From Anastrepha obliqua (taxonomy: Eukaryota; Arthropoda; Insecta; Diptera; Tephritidae), in NCBI RefSeq assembly GCF_027943255.1, contig NC_072893.1, forward strand, positions 126,789,784 through 126,853,783: 64,000 bases of DNA. The letters are read 5' to 3'. The notes beneath the pieces were generated by a model. The model was not told the DNA's origin, did no database searches, and was given only the letters and a program-made list of their open reading frames with translations. Positions 44,851 through 58,044 of the stretch are shown here, one piece after another (positions within the stretch are counted from its first letter, which is position 1; each line of letters starts with the position of its first letter). Made by a program: the position numbers and the translations under genes.

Positions 44851-47800
44851 TGATTTGCGCTCAAATACAAGTTTACACAGTTCGTTCAATTTTGACTATA
44901 GACGACGTCAGTCGTACGTTTACAGTTATTCTCTGATTTGCATTAATTTAAAAAAATTTTCAACCGTATATATCAAAATTACAAAAAAGTAACTTTAAAA
45001 ATATTTTCTGCCATAAATGTTACCTATCCGTGTATATCCGCAGGAAAGCAGATCTTTGATATTTAATTTTCTTTTACTTTAAATATTATAATACAAGCCC
45101 TGCCACTACATTGCCCCTTAACTACTTGACATAACTGCAAAAAGTCTATTTTTATCTAAAATTATCTTTGTAGCCTACTTATAAGGCGCAATAGCAAATC
45201 CCAAAAAAATTAATTAAACAGTTATGTATCGCGTTTAAATTCTTAATAATAAACAAAATAAAGCTAATCTTATAAAACTTAAAAGGACAAAATTTTAAAA
45301 TTTAGAAATCTCTTCTACGTAAACCATGAGTTTCAGTGTTTAGCCTTTATTTCCAGAATCACATTCGATATAACCTCAAAGCCTATAATTTACGGTAATA
45401 TACAACTCGTTGCGTACCCACAAGGCGCAACGCATTTTAAAACTACAGACGGCACTATGGACATGATATTCTTGTACAAAATTTGAAAAAGAAAAAATTA
45501 TTATAATTTTTTCTATTTAATATTAAAATCTGGTGCTTTTACTACTATAAGCAAACCAAAAATACTTTAAATACTCCTTCAGATAGATTTCTAAATATAT
45601 TTGACACTAAAAGGGTACCAAAAGGAGTTCTAAAAAAGCATACAAATCTTAAAGTAATTCCTTCTTCACGCATACAATAATTTATTGCTCTTCTTGCCGT
45701 TATAATAAATATGCTCTGCTAGCATGAGGAGACGTAGAATTGTTATTTCAAAATTTTCAATTAAAATATAACCCGACATTCCATCAACACCAAAAAGGGC
45801 TTTGCACGTACTTGCTTTAATCATTTACACTCTTATCCTCCCCTTATCTTTCGTTTCCCTTCGAAGTCCTATGGAAAACAATAAAGAATATACGTTTATT
45901 CATCACTTTTCGCTTGTATGAAGACGTGCGCAGCATTTCAAAATGGGCTGCCTACACTTAGGCGCTGCGGATTGCGTCACGCTTGTCGATTAATGGTGAT
46001 GTGGCAAAAATAACAACAGATGACGTTGCATTTCTATTGACGGATGTTATATCTTCATAATTTATGCCTCGAAATAGTGGAGGCTTCAAAAGCGGGGTAA
46101 GAAGAAGATATGTAGTAGACATAGCGGCTAAAGGAATAGTTTTAGAATGAGCTACGGATCTAAAAGTTAATTTCGTGAAAAAAACATGACATCATTGGGT
46201 ACCTGTGGCTGCAAAGCGTAAAGTTAAAAAGTTTCTTCCATGACTCTTTGAGCGGAGTGATACGGAAGTGATTGACATTTTACATGTGGAAATTTGAGCG
46301 CTGAGTGAAAGAGGATGACAAATACGGTGGTGGTGTGGGGAGTACAATTGTTTGAGAAGGGATTTCGCCAGCAGCACAAGGAGACTTTTCCATAAAATGA
46401 TTGAGGGATTTGTAATTGAAAACTTCTTCTTAGGGACTTACTTTCACTGATGAGAATAGGTTGCCTGGTATCTACGGGTAGTAGTGATAAAGAAGCAATC
46501 ATCAGATTCTTATGCACTCAATAGGCAACTGGCTCAGTTCGATTCTGATTTGCTTGCCTGATAAATTTTTTTGCAGAGCTATTCACAATGAAAGTAGGCA
46601 ACTCATTTAGACGTCTCAAATTTTTTACTTAGTTTTTTTGTTTTTGGCAAGTAGTAGGCCATCCGCTATAGAATCCAACAATACCCTTAATTCGAGCTTG
46701 GTTATTTTTCCGGGCATCCGCCATCTGTTTAAGAAGCCCATATTTTTACTGGGAGGAGTACTTCCATCAAGTGAGTTACCCTATCAAGAACCCTTTGAAA
46801 TCTTTGAAGTGAATTGCATTCAGTCGCATTTCATCATTCCTCCGCTTGTGAAATTAGTGGTACGCTGCATTAGATTCCGATCTAGATTTTTTGGCAGCAT
46901 GGCTACCAATAATACAAAATAAGATTTGCTCTCTCTGGTGCTTACTTAAAGGTCGCATGGGGTAACTTTGCCTCATAGGGATATAGGCTCAAGTATCGTT
47001 GGAACTTGAAACATAAAATGGGTTTCAAATTTACTCAGCCGAGCTTTGCTTACATTCAGTGATTCGTGCGCTGTGGATTTGGCGATTTGTGGGAACGAAT
47101 ATTTGTTTATTTTACTGACGGTTCAAGATCACGTTTCGGAGTACTCCTACAGAAGTAAACTCCTACAGAATTGAAAAGTTGTATACTCATTTATCTAAAA
47201 TGAACTAAGCTCACCAGTCTTTGAGATATCTAGAGATCAACCGTGAGAGTCCAACTGAATAATATTCTCACTACCGTGAAGGGTACGGTGTTGGGGCACT
47301 AAAGTTCGGGGGAACACTGTGCAGAGGAGCACGAGAATCTCTAATAGAACTCAGAGGCACAAGAACCTCTTCCCTCTTTCTTTTCCCAACACTCTGTCGA
47401 CGAGTTAGGTTATACTCTTAACCCTGCTGCCTGCTCTGTTTTATACTTGTAAATTCACATTTAGAACTCCTTTTGTGTTGCTATGTAGCTGTCTGTAGGA
47501 AAAGGCATATCATTTCGCGGATATTCCGAGGCTGCGCCATTTTGGACACTGATAGAAAATTTTAAAAGCTCGTAAAAATTTTCGATTGAAAGCCGCACGC
47601 TGAGTATAGTAATCGCTTAGGTTTCTCAATGTGTTGTTCCGTAGAAGAGATTCTCGCACCCACCATACAGTGAGAGTACAGATATGCCGAACTGGATGCG
47701 TCGAAATGTTGTATCATTCCCCTTTTCTTTAGAGGGTAGGTAGCCAAAAATTTTAGTCGTTCTTTAAACCAACTCACTTAGGTCGTTGCCGATCCATTGT

Positions 47801-48352
47801 GATACCACAGTAGCAGTTTAACTGCTACTCCTCATTAAAACATTTTGTTTTAAGTCCGCACCCATTGATTTGACTGACACTTATATCCTTAAAGTCATCG
47901 GTATCATTCAGGAGCGATGAAGAACGATGAGCCAAAGTAACTAAGCCAACTGGCATGCCACACAGGGCAGTCACAAAGAAGATATCTTTTATATATAGCT
48001 TTTGCAATAGTCAAAATGAGGTAGGCACAATCTTTGAGTCCCAAAAACAGGACAGAACATGTCGTTCCAATAGACAGTAGTTTTTGATCAAGAAAACTAA
48101 CATTGTGACGTTTTTCCTTGACCGTTGAGTAGCTCCTTTGATAAGCTATATAACTTGTTCTTTTTTAATTTTTTTTTACGAGATGTAAAAGCTATCGAAA
48201 CTCTTAGTCAGTGTGGGACTACAAGGCCACAAAAAACACCTACCGACGGTTCATCCTACAGGTATACCTATTTGGTTATTACGTCTGGAGGCCGTCGTGA
48301 GTAGTAAGCTCAATCGTCAGTTACATTCATCTACTATTCTTCTTGTTGCTTT
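44851..48352. other. Non-coding stretch, no gene supported
   Basis: 44850-46000 is AT-rich. 46200-47900 is less AT-rich, and both strands have short coding-like frames (46638-46922 plus, 47562-47777 minus) without family signatures. Possibly old mobile-element debris. Confidence 0.3.
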
Positions 48353-48650
48353 TTATGAATAGGGCAGTTGCTGTTGCGTTCGTCTAGCATCAATTCCTCG
48401 CCTCCACTCATGGTTGGGAAGTTCCAAGATAATTTGTGTTGCAAAAGCTTGTGCATCACTCCACTTTTCATGCGACTCAAGCATTTGTGGGACTAGGTTA
48501 CGCGACATTGGAAATACACCATTTTTGTTTGCTAGGACGTCGCGTTCCTTAGCGCACCGGCTGCAATAAAAGACCACTTATTCGTCTCCTCCTTCATCCA
48601 AGTATTCCGGACAATAAGGACTGTCAGCCAAGTTTAGGCGATGGAGTTAT
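48353..48650 (-). pseudogene. C-terminal remnant of an R1-type non-LTR retrotransposon
   Basis: The minus frame reads LHRLNLADSPYCPEYLDEGG, then a stop, then VVFYCSRCAKERDVLANKNG and SRNLVPQMLESHEKWSDAQA. This matches the CP.C...HV.F.CPRF..ER zinc knuckle and the NLV..ML.S...W helical end of R1-like ORF2 proteins. The second Cys of the knuckle and the His are altered. Only the last ~100 codons are visible. Confidence 0.7.
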
Positions 48651-48659
48651 TTTTGGAAA

Positions 48660-51220
48660 CATCCGTCTCCGCTTAAAAGCTGGATAAACTAAAGTGTAGG
48701 ATTGAGACTTCGTTTGAGATATCTCTTCTACGCTTCTGAATTTGACAACCCAGCGAAGTATTTTCAAAAGCAGTTCGCCCAAGTTAAATTAAACTTAATC
48801 TGGTGTCGAATATATGTTTCAATTCTACCATAGAAAGAGTAGTGAGCCTCGATAGTGAGCCTCGATAGTAAAAGTGAAAAAAAATACAATTTGAACATTT
48901 CTACTGCATGAAACTGACTTCAACGCTTCTACCACTGAGCATATAGCAGACTTAACTAGGATTACTTACATGCCAAGTGGTGACACGTTTGACCTAATTA
49001 GAATTGTATCAACCACTAATGATATAAAAAACTTGAACCACGGCGGCTACTTGCATGCGTAATCCCCTGTGGGAACACAAATGACTCAAAGTGAGTTCGC
49101 TAATGAATATCAGCCCTCGTAAAGGCTTGGGGTATAATTAAATTAGAATAATTTTCATGCTCTCTCACTCTTCCACACTCTCTCTCATATGCTCTGCTCG
49201 GGTATACAACACGAAAGAGGTTATCCACTTTGACTTTACAATGCTTTGTGCTGTCTATTTTGCCCATTTTTTCTGGTCTGCTCCATTGTCTGTTGCGCTG
49301 ACATTGTACTTTATTGCTGTGATTGATTGACATTTTGGCTAAACAAAATGATTAATTTAATGTGACAACCAAAGTGAGTGGAAAGGCAAAACAAAAGGAG
49401 AAGCCAAAAATAAGAAAAAACAAAACACAAACAACAAAGAAAGAGAAATTCCAAAAGTAAAACAAAAAAAAAACAGAACAGACAAAAGCAACAAACACGC
49501 GCCACACAAAAGGCTTGCAACACAATGAGTGCGGATGGCTGCTTGGCTGGCGGTTGCGGCTAGTAGGCACAGATACAAGTGTACATATTAATTTCCATAT
49601 GCATACATATAAACTTACATACATGCGCGTCTAAAAGTTTGTAGCTTTAACTGGTTGAGGAAAGTAGGTGAAGAAAGTGTTAGGCTGGGTAAAGAAATGC
49701 ATGAGGGCGAGAGTTGATATATGAAGACTTTGGTGGAATGAATAAGAAAACTAAAGCAATAGTGTTAAAGCTGATGTATGTATGTATGTGTAGTATGACA
49801 ATAGATCACTATTTTTTATGCTGCGCACACGTGTCCTTTTGAAAGTCTTCCTCAATCACACACCCCAATTGAAATCCTTTAATTTCTTCTTCCTTTTCTT
49901 TGGCGCTTAACTGATTAAACTTTCATACACTTTTGGCCTGCGTACGCAGAAATGAGCTTACGAAGTAAATACTTAATAAAAAAGCGTGAAGGCGCGGAAC
50001 ATTTTTTTTTTCATTTTTTTTCATTTAGTATTTACTTCGAAAATTCACTTCTGCTTACGCAATTTCATGAAATTTTTTTTTATTTTTTGCAAATTAAATT
50101 TCGAGTTTTTCGTTATTGTCTTTTGCCAGCGTTGTCTATCCATCAACAATCACTGTAAGAAGTAACACCAAGCGTTTGCAAATCGACAGCTCTGTTGTTA
50201 GCAACTTACAGCGAATGGCAATGGATTTGGTTTGGTATTTATGAAAAAACGAAATTCAAAATTTATGCAATACAATACCATACATGTAGATATGTATATT
50301 TTTTTTATTGAATATCTGAGCACGCGTTGTGGGGACCCAAACTGGTTAAACAGAAACAAAAAAAAAAAAAAAAGGATTTAAATAAAAAAATACAAAAAAC
50401 GAGAAAGTTCGCTTTCCTAATTTGTTTAATTGCACAATGGCTTTTCTGTTGTTGTTGTTCTGAGAAGCCATTAGTATTGCTCTATTACTGCAGAACCAAA
50501 TTGCGCAATTCAAAGTACTAACCATAGCATTTGTGGTGGAGTTTGCAAACGGCGGACGACTGGGGAATTGCAATCTCCCCCAGTGAAGTCGTCGTAATGT
50601 GAGAAGCGTGAAAGGTTCAGCCAAGATTTTTATTTCCATAACTTTGCTCACTAATTTTTTACTGTCATCAAAATGAGAGTAGCTGAGTGACCACAATTCG
50701 ATTGCAGCGGGCGCGAAACCCACAGTGGAATAAAATTTGAAATGATAAAAAAAATTTTCCTAATAGCGAACACCCCGATCGGCGGACAATGAGGCTTGGA
50801 CACGTAACGAAGGATGTACATACATATTTAGCTATATACAAGTATATGATTATTGGCATGCGTATTTTCGGTTGCCATATTGTGCTGGGCCTTAAGTGCG
50901 CATACTCCTTTTGCGTTTTAATTATCATTTTTCATTTGCGTTCCATTTGATGCGCTCATCATATGAATTTATAAACTTTTTATTTATTACTTCATATTTT
51001 CATTAAAAAAGGAGTTTAAAAGCTGCTGTTAAAGCTTCTCTGAGTAACCTTGCTTAACATTAAAAAAAATTATTTATAAAATTTGTTTATTAAAATTCCT
51101 ACTTAATATTGCTTTTAATAGGATCGTAACCCATGAACAATTTGTGATTTGTATCTTAGCGATTTGTGTCTTGAAATAAGTTTTTCAAATTAAAAAAAGA
51201 AATGTTTAAAAAACTTGTTT
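48660..51220. other. Non-coding stretch
   Basis: Duplicated AGTGAGCCTCGATAGT at 48840-48868. ATGT microsatellite near 49775-49790. 49340-49500 is A-rich on the plus strand and makes long hydrophobic minus frames that I do not believe. Confidence 0.4.
50735..50800 (+). mobile_element. Possible SINE fragment
   Basis: ATTTTCCTAATAGCG, then CCCCGATCGGCGGACAATG, resembles the SINE body ATTTTCCTAATAGCG...CCCCTCGGCAGGCAACG at 44620-44655. Short and diverged. Confidence 0.35.
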
Positions 51221-51224
51221 ATTA

Positions 51225-52220
51225 AAGTAAGTGGCAACCCCACTAAAATTCCGGTTTTGAATTAAAGCCTTCCCTAGCAACTGGCACTGGAAATATCCTA
51301 CTTTTAGTTTTTTACATGGATGGCAACCCTTATTTTAGTTTAATAAATTGATAATTTGTGACCTAATCACATTGGCCTGAAATAAATTTATAAAATAATA
51401 AAAAAACGAGTATGTAATTTGTTTATTAAATTAGGTGGCAACTCTACTTAAATATTGTTTTGAATGAAATCCTTCCTTTTCTAATTCAAGTTTTCTCCTG
51501 ATAAGATGTTTCCTTTTTAATATTCTTACATAGATGGCAACTCTTTTTGCATCTAATCAATTTGTAGCTTGTGACCTAATGACATTGCCCTGAAATAATT
51601 TGTTTTAAAACGATAACAATTTTTTTTTATTTAAGTGGCAACTCTACTGAAATATTTTATTTAACATACACATTTAATTTCCTAACATTTTTTTAAATAG
51701 GTGGCAACGCTTTCAAAAAATAAGTTCAGATGAAAGCTTTACCAACAGCTTTCTATCGATAAGAGTATTATAGTAAATTATTTAATAACCATATTTAAAT
51801 AATCTGAATATTTAAATAGGTGGCAACGCTGTTTAAAAATATGTGCGCATAAAACGTTTTTAAGTAAAAATGTTTGATACTCGTATTCTGAAATTTTATT
51901 CAACATACACATTTAATTTCCTTTTTTAAATAGGTGGCAACACTTTAAAAACTAAGTTCGGAGTAAAGTTTTTCCAAATATTTTTCTTTCAATAAAAGTA
52001 ATATAATAAATACTAATTAGCTGATACTTGTGTTCTGAAATTTTGTTTAATATACACAATTAATTTCCTAACTCTTTTTAAATAGGTGGCAACGCATTTA
52101 AAAAAATTATATAATAACTAAAGTGTTCTGAATGTTCTTTGATACTCGTACTGTGATATTTTATTTGAGATGCACATTTAATTTTTTATTTTATTTTTTA
52201 CTTAGGTGGCAACCTTATAA
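51225..52220. repeat. Array of TTAAATAGGTGGCAACGCT boxes, ~100-bp spacing
   Basis: Ten boxes occur at about 51231, 51320, 51434, 51534, 51634, 51700, 51819, 51932, 52084 and 52205. Consensus GGTGGCAACGCT, with CCCT and CTCT variants. Between boxes, AACATACACATTTAATTTCC recurs (51663, 51902, 52050 with changes) and TGATACTCGTATTCTGAAAT recurs. The rest is AT-rich and not conserved. Confidence 0.8.
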
Positions 52221-54455
52221 GTAAATATGTCAAAATTTAATAGACAGATCAAAATTTAATAGATGGAGCATCTAGCGTGTTTCACCACTTCGCATTCGCC
52301 ATTTTCTCAACTAATCTGACACCAGCAGTGCTTTGGAAAGCAAGGGAGGAAGGACCGAAGAAAGAAAATATCGCTTACGTGGACTTGAGCTTAAGCAGTG
52401 AAGAGGTGAGCTTAAACCAGTGCAGTTCATATAACAACATCGTTGGATCTGTAAAAAGGATTATGAGAAAATTTGGGGAATTCCGTATCCATGGACTTCT
52501 GCTTTGATAGATAGCACTGAATAAAAGGCAAGCAGATACTTAGGATTCGTAATCTGAATAAAAATAACTAAATACAAAGCCTTTTCTTGTTGAACTGGCG
52601 TTACTCGAACGCTGTAAGGTATTGCCAATAGTTAATGGGACTATGCAATGTTTAATGGAATTATATAATAGCTGATAAGTTCTGATTTACCATATCCATT
52701 TATGGACTAACTGAATCTATTGTGTGGCTTCAGAGTCACCATGGCGAAGGTAAGGTAGAGAGAAACTCATAAGTCCTTTTGAGATTCAATAAAATCGCAA
52801 TAAGTGTGCTGACAGGGTACACAATAGAGTACTGTGGGACTACAATACAAGCCATCGCAAGCCTGCAAGCGACGCACAAGTAATACTCTGAAGTGCATAG
52901 CTCATCTTTATGTCTACCTACGCCCATAACTGATTTCTGCAGAATTTGTCAAGATGTGGAAGAGATGCATTTGGCTTTCTGATATAGTAATACAGTTTTA
53001 TTTAATAACTATGACACTGATTTTCGACTATAGTTAGAGAGCTTCTTTAATATTTCCATATCAGCCGTTGGTTAGTAAATTGAAGGATTTACTTAGTACA
53101 ATATTTGTGAATAGGCCTACTGTTGAGGGAGTTACAGTACTTAGCGCAAAAGCTCATCATAAACCTCACAAAATTTCATGAGCCATCCTTACATCATATT
53201 ACTACACATTTTTGAAAAAACCCTTTACATTTGTTTATAGCGTAACTTTCTGTGAAATGCGTAGAAAAAGGCTGTTTAAGCTCCCAACCCCGATTGCTAT
53301 CGATGCAGTATAATGTCCCATGAGTACCCACACACTCATATATTCATGAAAATATTCCTACATAGTCTATATTATCACATTGCCACATTGTACTTTTGAA
53401 TAACTTGCGGCGTCTACGTTGGACGTCTGCCCTTAAGGAAATTTGTGGGAGCATTTGGCTTCCTTCATCCACGCAGAGGTGAGGTTTCATGTATGTAGTC
53501 TTGTATACAAGCACACAAAATTTGCAAACACATATAAATCATATCATTGTATTCGCCTAGCCATTATCATTGCTATATTTTCTAGATGAGCACCCCGAAA
53601 ATTAGGCTATACACAGCAGTGGTCGCGCGCGTAGAGGCGTAAAGGGTGTGCTTTATATGTAGCGTGACTATTTGTTGGAGTATAAATCAGAAGCTATGTA
53701 TTTTAGTTTGTTAGCAACCTAGGCGCACAAATTTTCGACCAACCAAGCAACTAAACCACTTACCAACCGACCAACCCACCACAAAATCAATTCGCCTGCT
53801 TTACAGCCGCCTGTCTCGGCCTTGCGTGGCGATCAAAGTTATTGTTATCGTTATTGAGTATTGGAGTACGTGGAGTTGTTGCTGTTTTTGTTCTTTTTTT
53901 TTGTTTTTTGGGTTTTGTTGACTACGAAATGGTTAATTTAAGGCCTGCATGCATTGAAATAACCGAAGTGGTAAACTATTCAAGTTGTGATACTAAGAAA
54001 GCTCAATAAGGAAAGTTAAGGACTTCTCGCCCTACCTCCTTTAGCACATGGCTTCGTCCTAGTTTCTATGCTCTTGTTAGGTTGTTCAAAGCGTAGTCTC
54101 TTCACTTCATTGGCTATTAGAAAGTTTTGCTATTCTGTTCAATACATCCTTTTTGGATTTTTATGAAGTGTTAAAAGGGTTTACGTTAAGTGGCTATTTG
54201 GAAGTATTTTATTTATGATTATTAAAACATGTTTTTAGGCACATGCAGTGCCTGTAAATAAAGCTACGTGTCATATGAATGTTTGCATGTGTATGTGGAA
54301 AGTGCAAATGCGCTTTAGTGTGGGCAAAGGTAGCAGTAAATCACGCATTGCCACCAAACTCACACCAGACTAAACGAGCTCAGTACTTTCAAGATTATGG
54401 GTCAATTTGAACGCGCATATTTTCCACGCCCTAGGTGCTATTTAAAAAAAAATTA
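52221..54455. other. Non-coding stretch, no gene supported
   Basis: 52720-53060 has a possible retrotransposon tail (FCRICQDVEEMHLAF) but too little to call. Otherwise nothing recognised. Confidence 0.35.
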
Positions 54456-54458
54456 AAG

Positions 54459-56020
54459 TGCCTAAAAGTATTTGAAATTTTGTTTGTTCCCTTAAAGCAT
54501 AGGAATATGTGTAGTTAATATGGCATCCATAAAAAATCTTTTTAAACACACATTTCTTGCGTTGTTTAAAGTGAATGCTTTTATGCTTAATATAAGCACC
54601 TAAAAGTATCCTGCTTACAAGCCCTAATGTGCTTTTAAATTATGCAAAAGGTCAACGTTCGCCGAGCTTGCTTGCTGAGCAGCCATTTCGTGTGTGCGAG
54701 AGTGCTGTTTTATGTTTACTCACAAAATTAGCATAATGCTCGTATGCAGGGATTTGAAATACCGAAAAGACCTAATTTTGTTGATGACAACAAGAGTGCA
54801 GCTAAAAATATACTACAGCGGAAGGAAGTGAGTGCACATTTGATTACTCTTATGACGAGTAATCTCTGAAACTTGAACATAATTTGTAATGAATGTGTTT
54901 TTTTCATAATAAAAACGCCTATAGGTAGGCTACGCAAATGTTTAAGATAAAATTCGCATTACAATCGTATAAAATCTTATCAAAAAATGGAAGCAAACTG
55001 ACATCAAAGCTGGCTTCTGTGTTCTAAAAAAACATTGCTAACCAGTGCCTGAAAGTAGGCAATAAAATTTGTATATACCATATTTGACAAAATTGGTTCC
55101 CACCCCATCAAGCTGAATATGGTTTAGCCTTAAACATTGAAAATGGCTAATACAAAAGTAGCTTAATCGAGGCTATGTGACATAAATGTGTAGGAGCCAT
55201 GAGTGCGCCTTGAGTTATTCAACAAAATGGGTACGTAGTACTAAAAGAGGGAGGGAATTTGAATGACAATTTTTGTTTATATATTAGGAATTTTTAATAA
55301 ATTTGATGGAAATGCGCGTCTAAAAGTAGGCAGTGAAAAAGTTACAAAATAAAGGTAGCTCACTTTGTGTCAGTATAAGGAAGGCAAGTTATTTGCAACC
55401 GATTTGAAATAAACGCATTGCATCTGCTTGTTTAATTGAAAATTTTAATATCGGAAAGGTTTGACACTTAAAAATGCGTAGATACAAAAGATTGATTAAA
55501 TCCTTGAATTGAAATACATATTTAGTTGACATGTAATAAAAATTGAGGAATTGTAGTGAAAAATATAATATTATATAAAATAGTTAGCACCTAAAACTAT
55601 GCAACGGAAATTTAAACATACTTAAAGCGGTGCATATTATATTCATAATCTAAGTAATTTAGCGCACTTCATTTGTTTGTTCAAGTTCGAAAAAAAATCG
55701 CTCAAAAGTATGCTTTAATGATTAACCGAAGTAGTAAAGGAAATTAATTTTCTATATAAATATGGGAGGTGGACTAAACTGTATTGTTTCAATCATAAAT
55801 ATAAGCTTCCTTATGAGCTACGCGTTAACCGCGGACATAATCAATCATGTTTGGCAATAAATTAAAAAACGCCTAAAATTATGCTTTAATTTTTTTTAAT
55901 TTCCTGTGCAGTCTTTCATTTGATAGAACTTGATTCAATTTCCACCTTATGTGTATCTAAATATGCAAATTTTAAGTTACTTATCTGAAATCTGTGATAC
56001 GCCTGAAAACAAGCCACTTT
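54459..56020. repeat. Dispersed GCGCCTAAAAGTATGC boxes, first cluster
   Basis: Boxes occur at about 54459, 54596, 54914, 55045, 55314, 55586, 55697, 55868 and 55999. Examples: GCACCTAAAAGTATCCTGC, GTGCCTGAAAGTAGGCAAT, AACGCCTAAAATTATGCTTT. Spacing is about 110-320 bp. Little similarity is visible outside the box. Confidence 0.7.
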
Positions 56021-58040
56021 AAATGCAAATTTTGCCACGATTTTTAATGCTAGTTAACTAAATTAAAGTTACGAGCAAAAATAATTATTACAAAATAGAA
56101 ACTTTAAAACCTCTGCCACAAAGCAGCAAACTCAGCAGAAAAGTGCTTTAGCCGCTGGTGGCAAAAAAGAGAAGGTAATTTAGCCGCAAAATGTTGTCAT
56201 AAAAAATAAATGCTTGCATAAAATGAAAAAGTCAAATAACGCATTGGGTTGGTTTCCCTATCAAAGTGGAGCTACATGTAAAGGTGTGGTGATGGGTTGG
56301 GCTGGGTGGTGTGTTGCGGCTTGTCGTTGCTTATTGCTGGCATCTCAAATTACCCAAAGGATCTGTTTGCCTGCGCTTCATTTATAGTTTTTTACACATT
56401 TTGGCATATTTTTAAACAACGCATGGCGGTTGTATATTTTTATTATTATAATTTTTTTTTTTTTTTTTTGCTTATTTGTGCTGTCGACCCAACACCCGTT
56501 GGCTGCGTGCTGTTTATTTTCACGCCTAATTATGTAGGTGCTACGTCGCATAGAACTTAAGCGCGCACCGGTCGTGACGGACCAGTTGTCGCTCCTAGGC
56601 TAGCGATTTTTTTTTGAAACTTGTCTCCCTTAGGGCCAACGATAACAAAACATAGTTCAATTTTCACAGTCTCTTATATTTGGTTCCACTTCCCCCAAAC
56701 TCTCTCATTCAACCCCACTTGGTGTCCTAGTCAATTTGCTTCGTTTCTCTCTTTCGTTCATAATTTTTTTCTTGCTTCTCACTTTTCCATGTTTCATTTT
56801 ACGTCACAGTACAATAATAATACAACAACCCGGGAAATGCCGTTGTGCAGAGACAAATATGATGGCGTGATGCGACGAGCACGAGATGCCGACAACGTTG
56901 GCGGAAAAAATTCCGACCGCATAATTAATTAAAAGCAAACAAATTATGGGCGCTCTAATGGCGGGTGAATCTGCTCAGTGGTGTGGCTGCTAACGGTTGG
57001 CACAGCCATTAACGAGCAGGTAATGTCACGAGCAGACACTGAGACGAGGCAATCGAGCAGCAGCGAAATAATAGGTCATTGTGCCCACAAAGTGCGGAGT
57101 GTAGGCGGAGAAGAATCATTTAACAGATCGCAAAAATAAGAAAATAAGAAGAAGTGAGCAGCTCAGTGCAGAGAAAGAGGGGAATGAGTTGAAGCAGACG
57201 AGCACAAATGGTGGTAGGTGGGAGGGAAAAATGAAGGCAGCGGCAATAGGAAGTAGGAAATCAGCAACATTTCATGGTTAGCAAGCAGCAGCAGTGTGGC
57301 AGTGCGCTTCGATTACGAGTTGCGGTTAGCCCGCACACATACACACACCCACACATAAGCAAAATTGCATGTTAAACATGAGCGCTTGTGTGCCGCCTAC
57401 TGCTTAACTGCCTAACTGCCTTCCTTCCTTTATCGCAACATCATTTAAAGCCAGATGTTATGCAAATGCATGTGTGTAAACAAGACTGAGTACATATATA
57501 CATGCATACTCACACATACACATGCAGCTGTATAAAGAACACATGCTACATTACTGCTTACTTCTTCTCTTGTCGCTTCAGTTCATTACATTTCACTTTG
57601 TATATTTTTCGGCGCTTGGCGCTCGGAAGTTGATAGTTAAACTGAAAATTATGCAACCAGGTGAGCTTTTAAGTGGATTTGTTGAGCAACAGCAGGTGCT
57701 GAAAAAAATAACTGGAATCTGTAGATGTGTGTGAATATGGTATGTGTGTGTGTGTGATGCAAGCAAATTTGCGCGGAATTAATTAAAACTATAAAACGCA
57801 TAAAAGGTATTAAGCGAAGCAAATAACTGAAGCCGCTTTCTGCCGCTAATGTGGAGCGCCGTAGGTGAATGGGAAAGCAACTATTTGAAATGGGATTCAG
57901 TTGGCAGGCTAATCTAAAAAAGTGAGCAAATTTATTACCAAAGATTTGAAAACAATGTAGACACCTTTGAAAAGCAGAACAGTAGCACGGAGTTTGTTAA
58001 GAAAGGGGGAAAAAGAAATCCTGATAAAATAGTGACACAT
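56021..58040. other. Non-coding stretch between motif clusters
   Basis: A T run at 56451-56469 and AC-rich sequence near 57335-57355. No box of the surrounding motif family and no gene seen. Confidence 0.4.
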
Positions 58041-58044
58041 ATCT

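Noticed and set aside
49340..49620. Overlapping hydrophobic minus frames of 70-90 codons
   Set aside because: Produced by A-rich plus-strand sequence; three frames are open at once, which is a composition effect.
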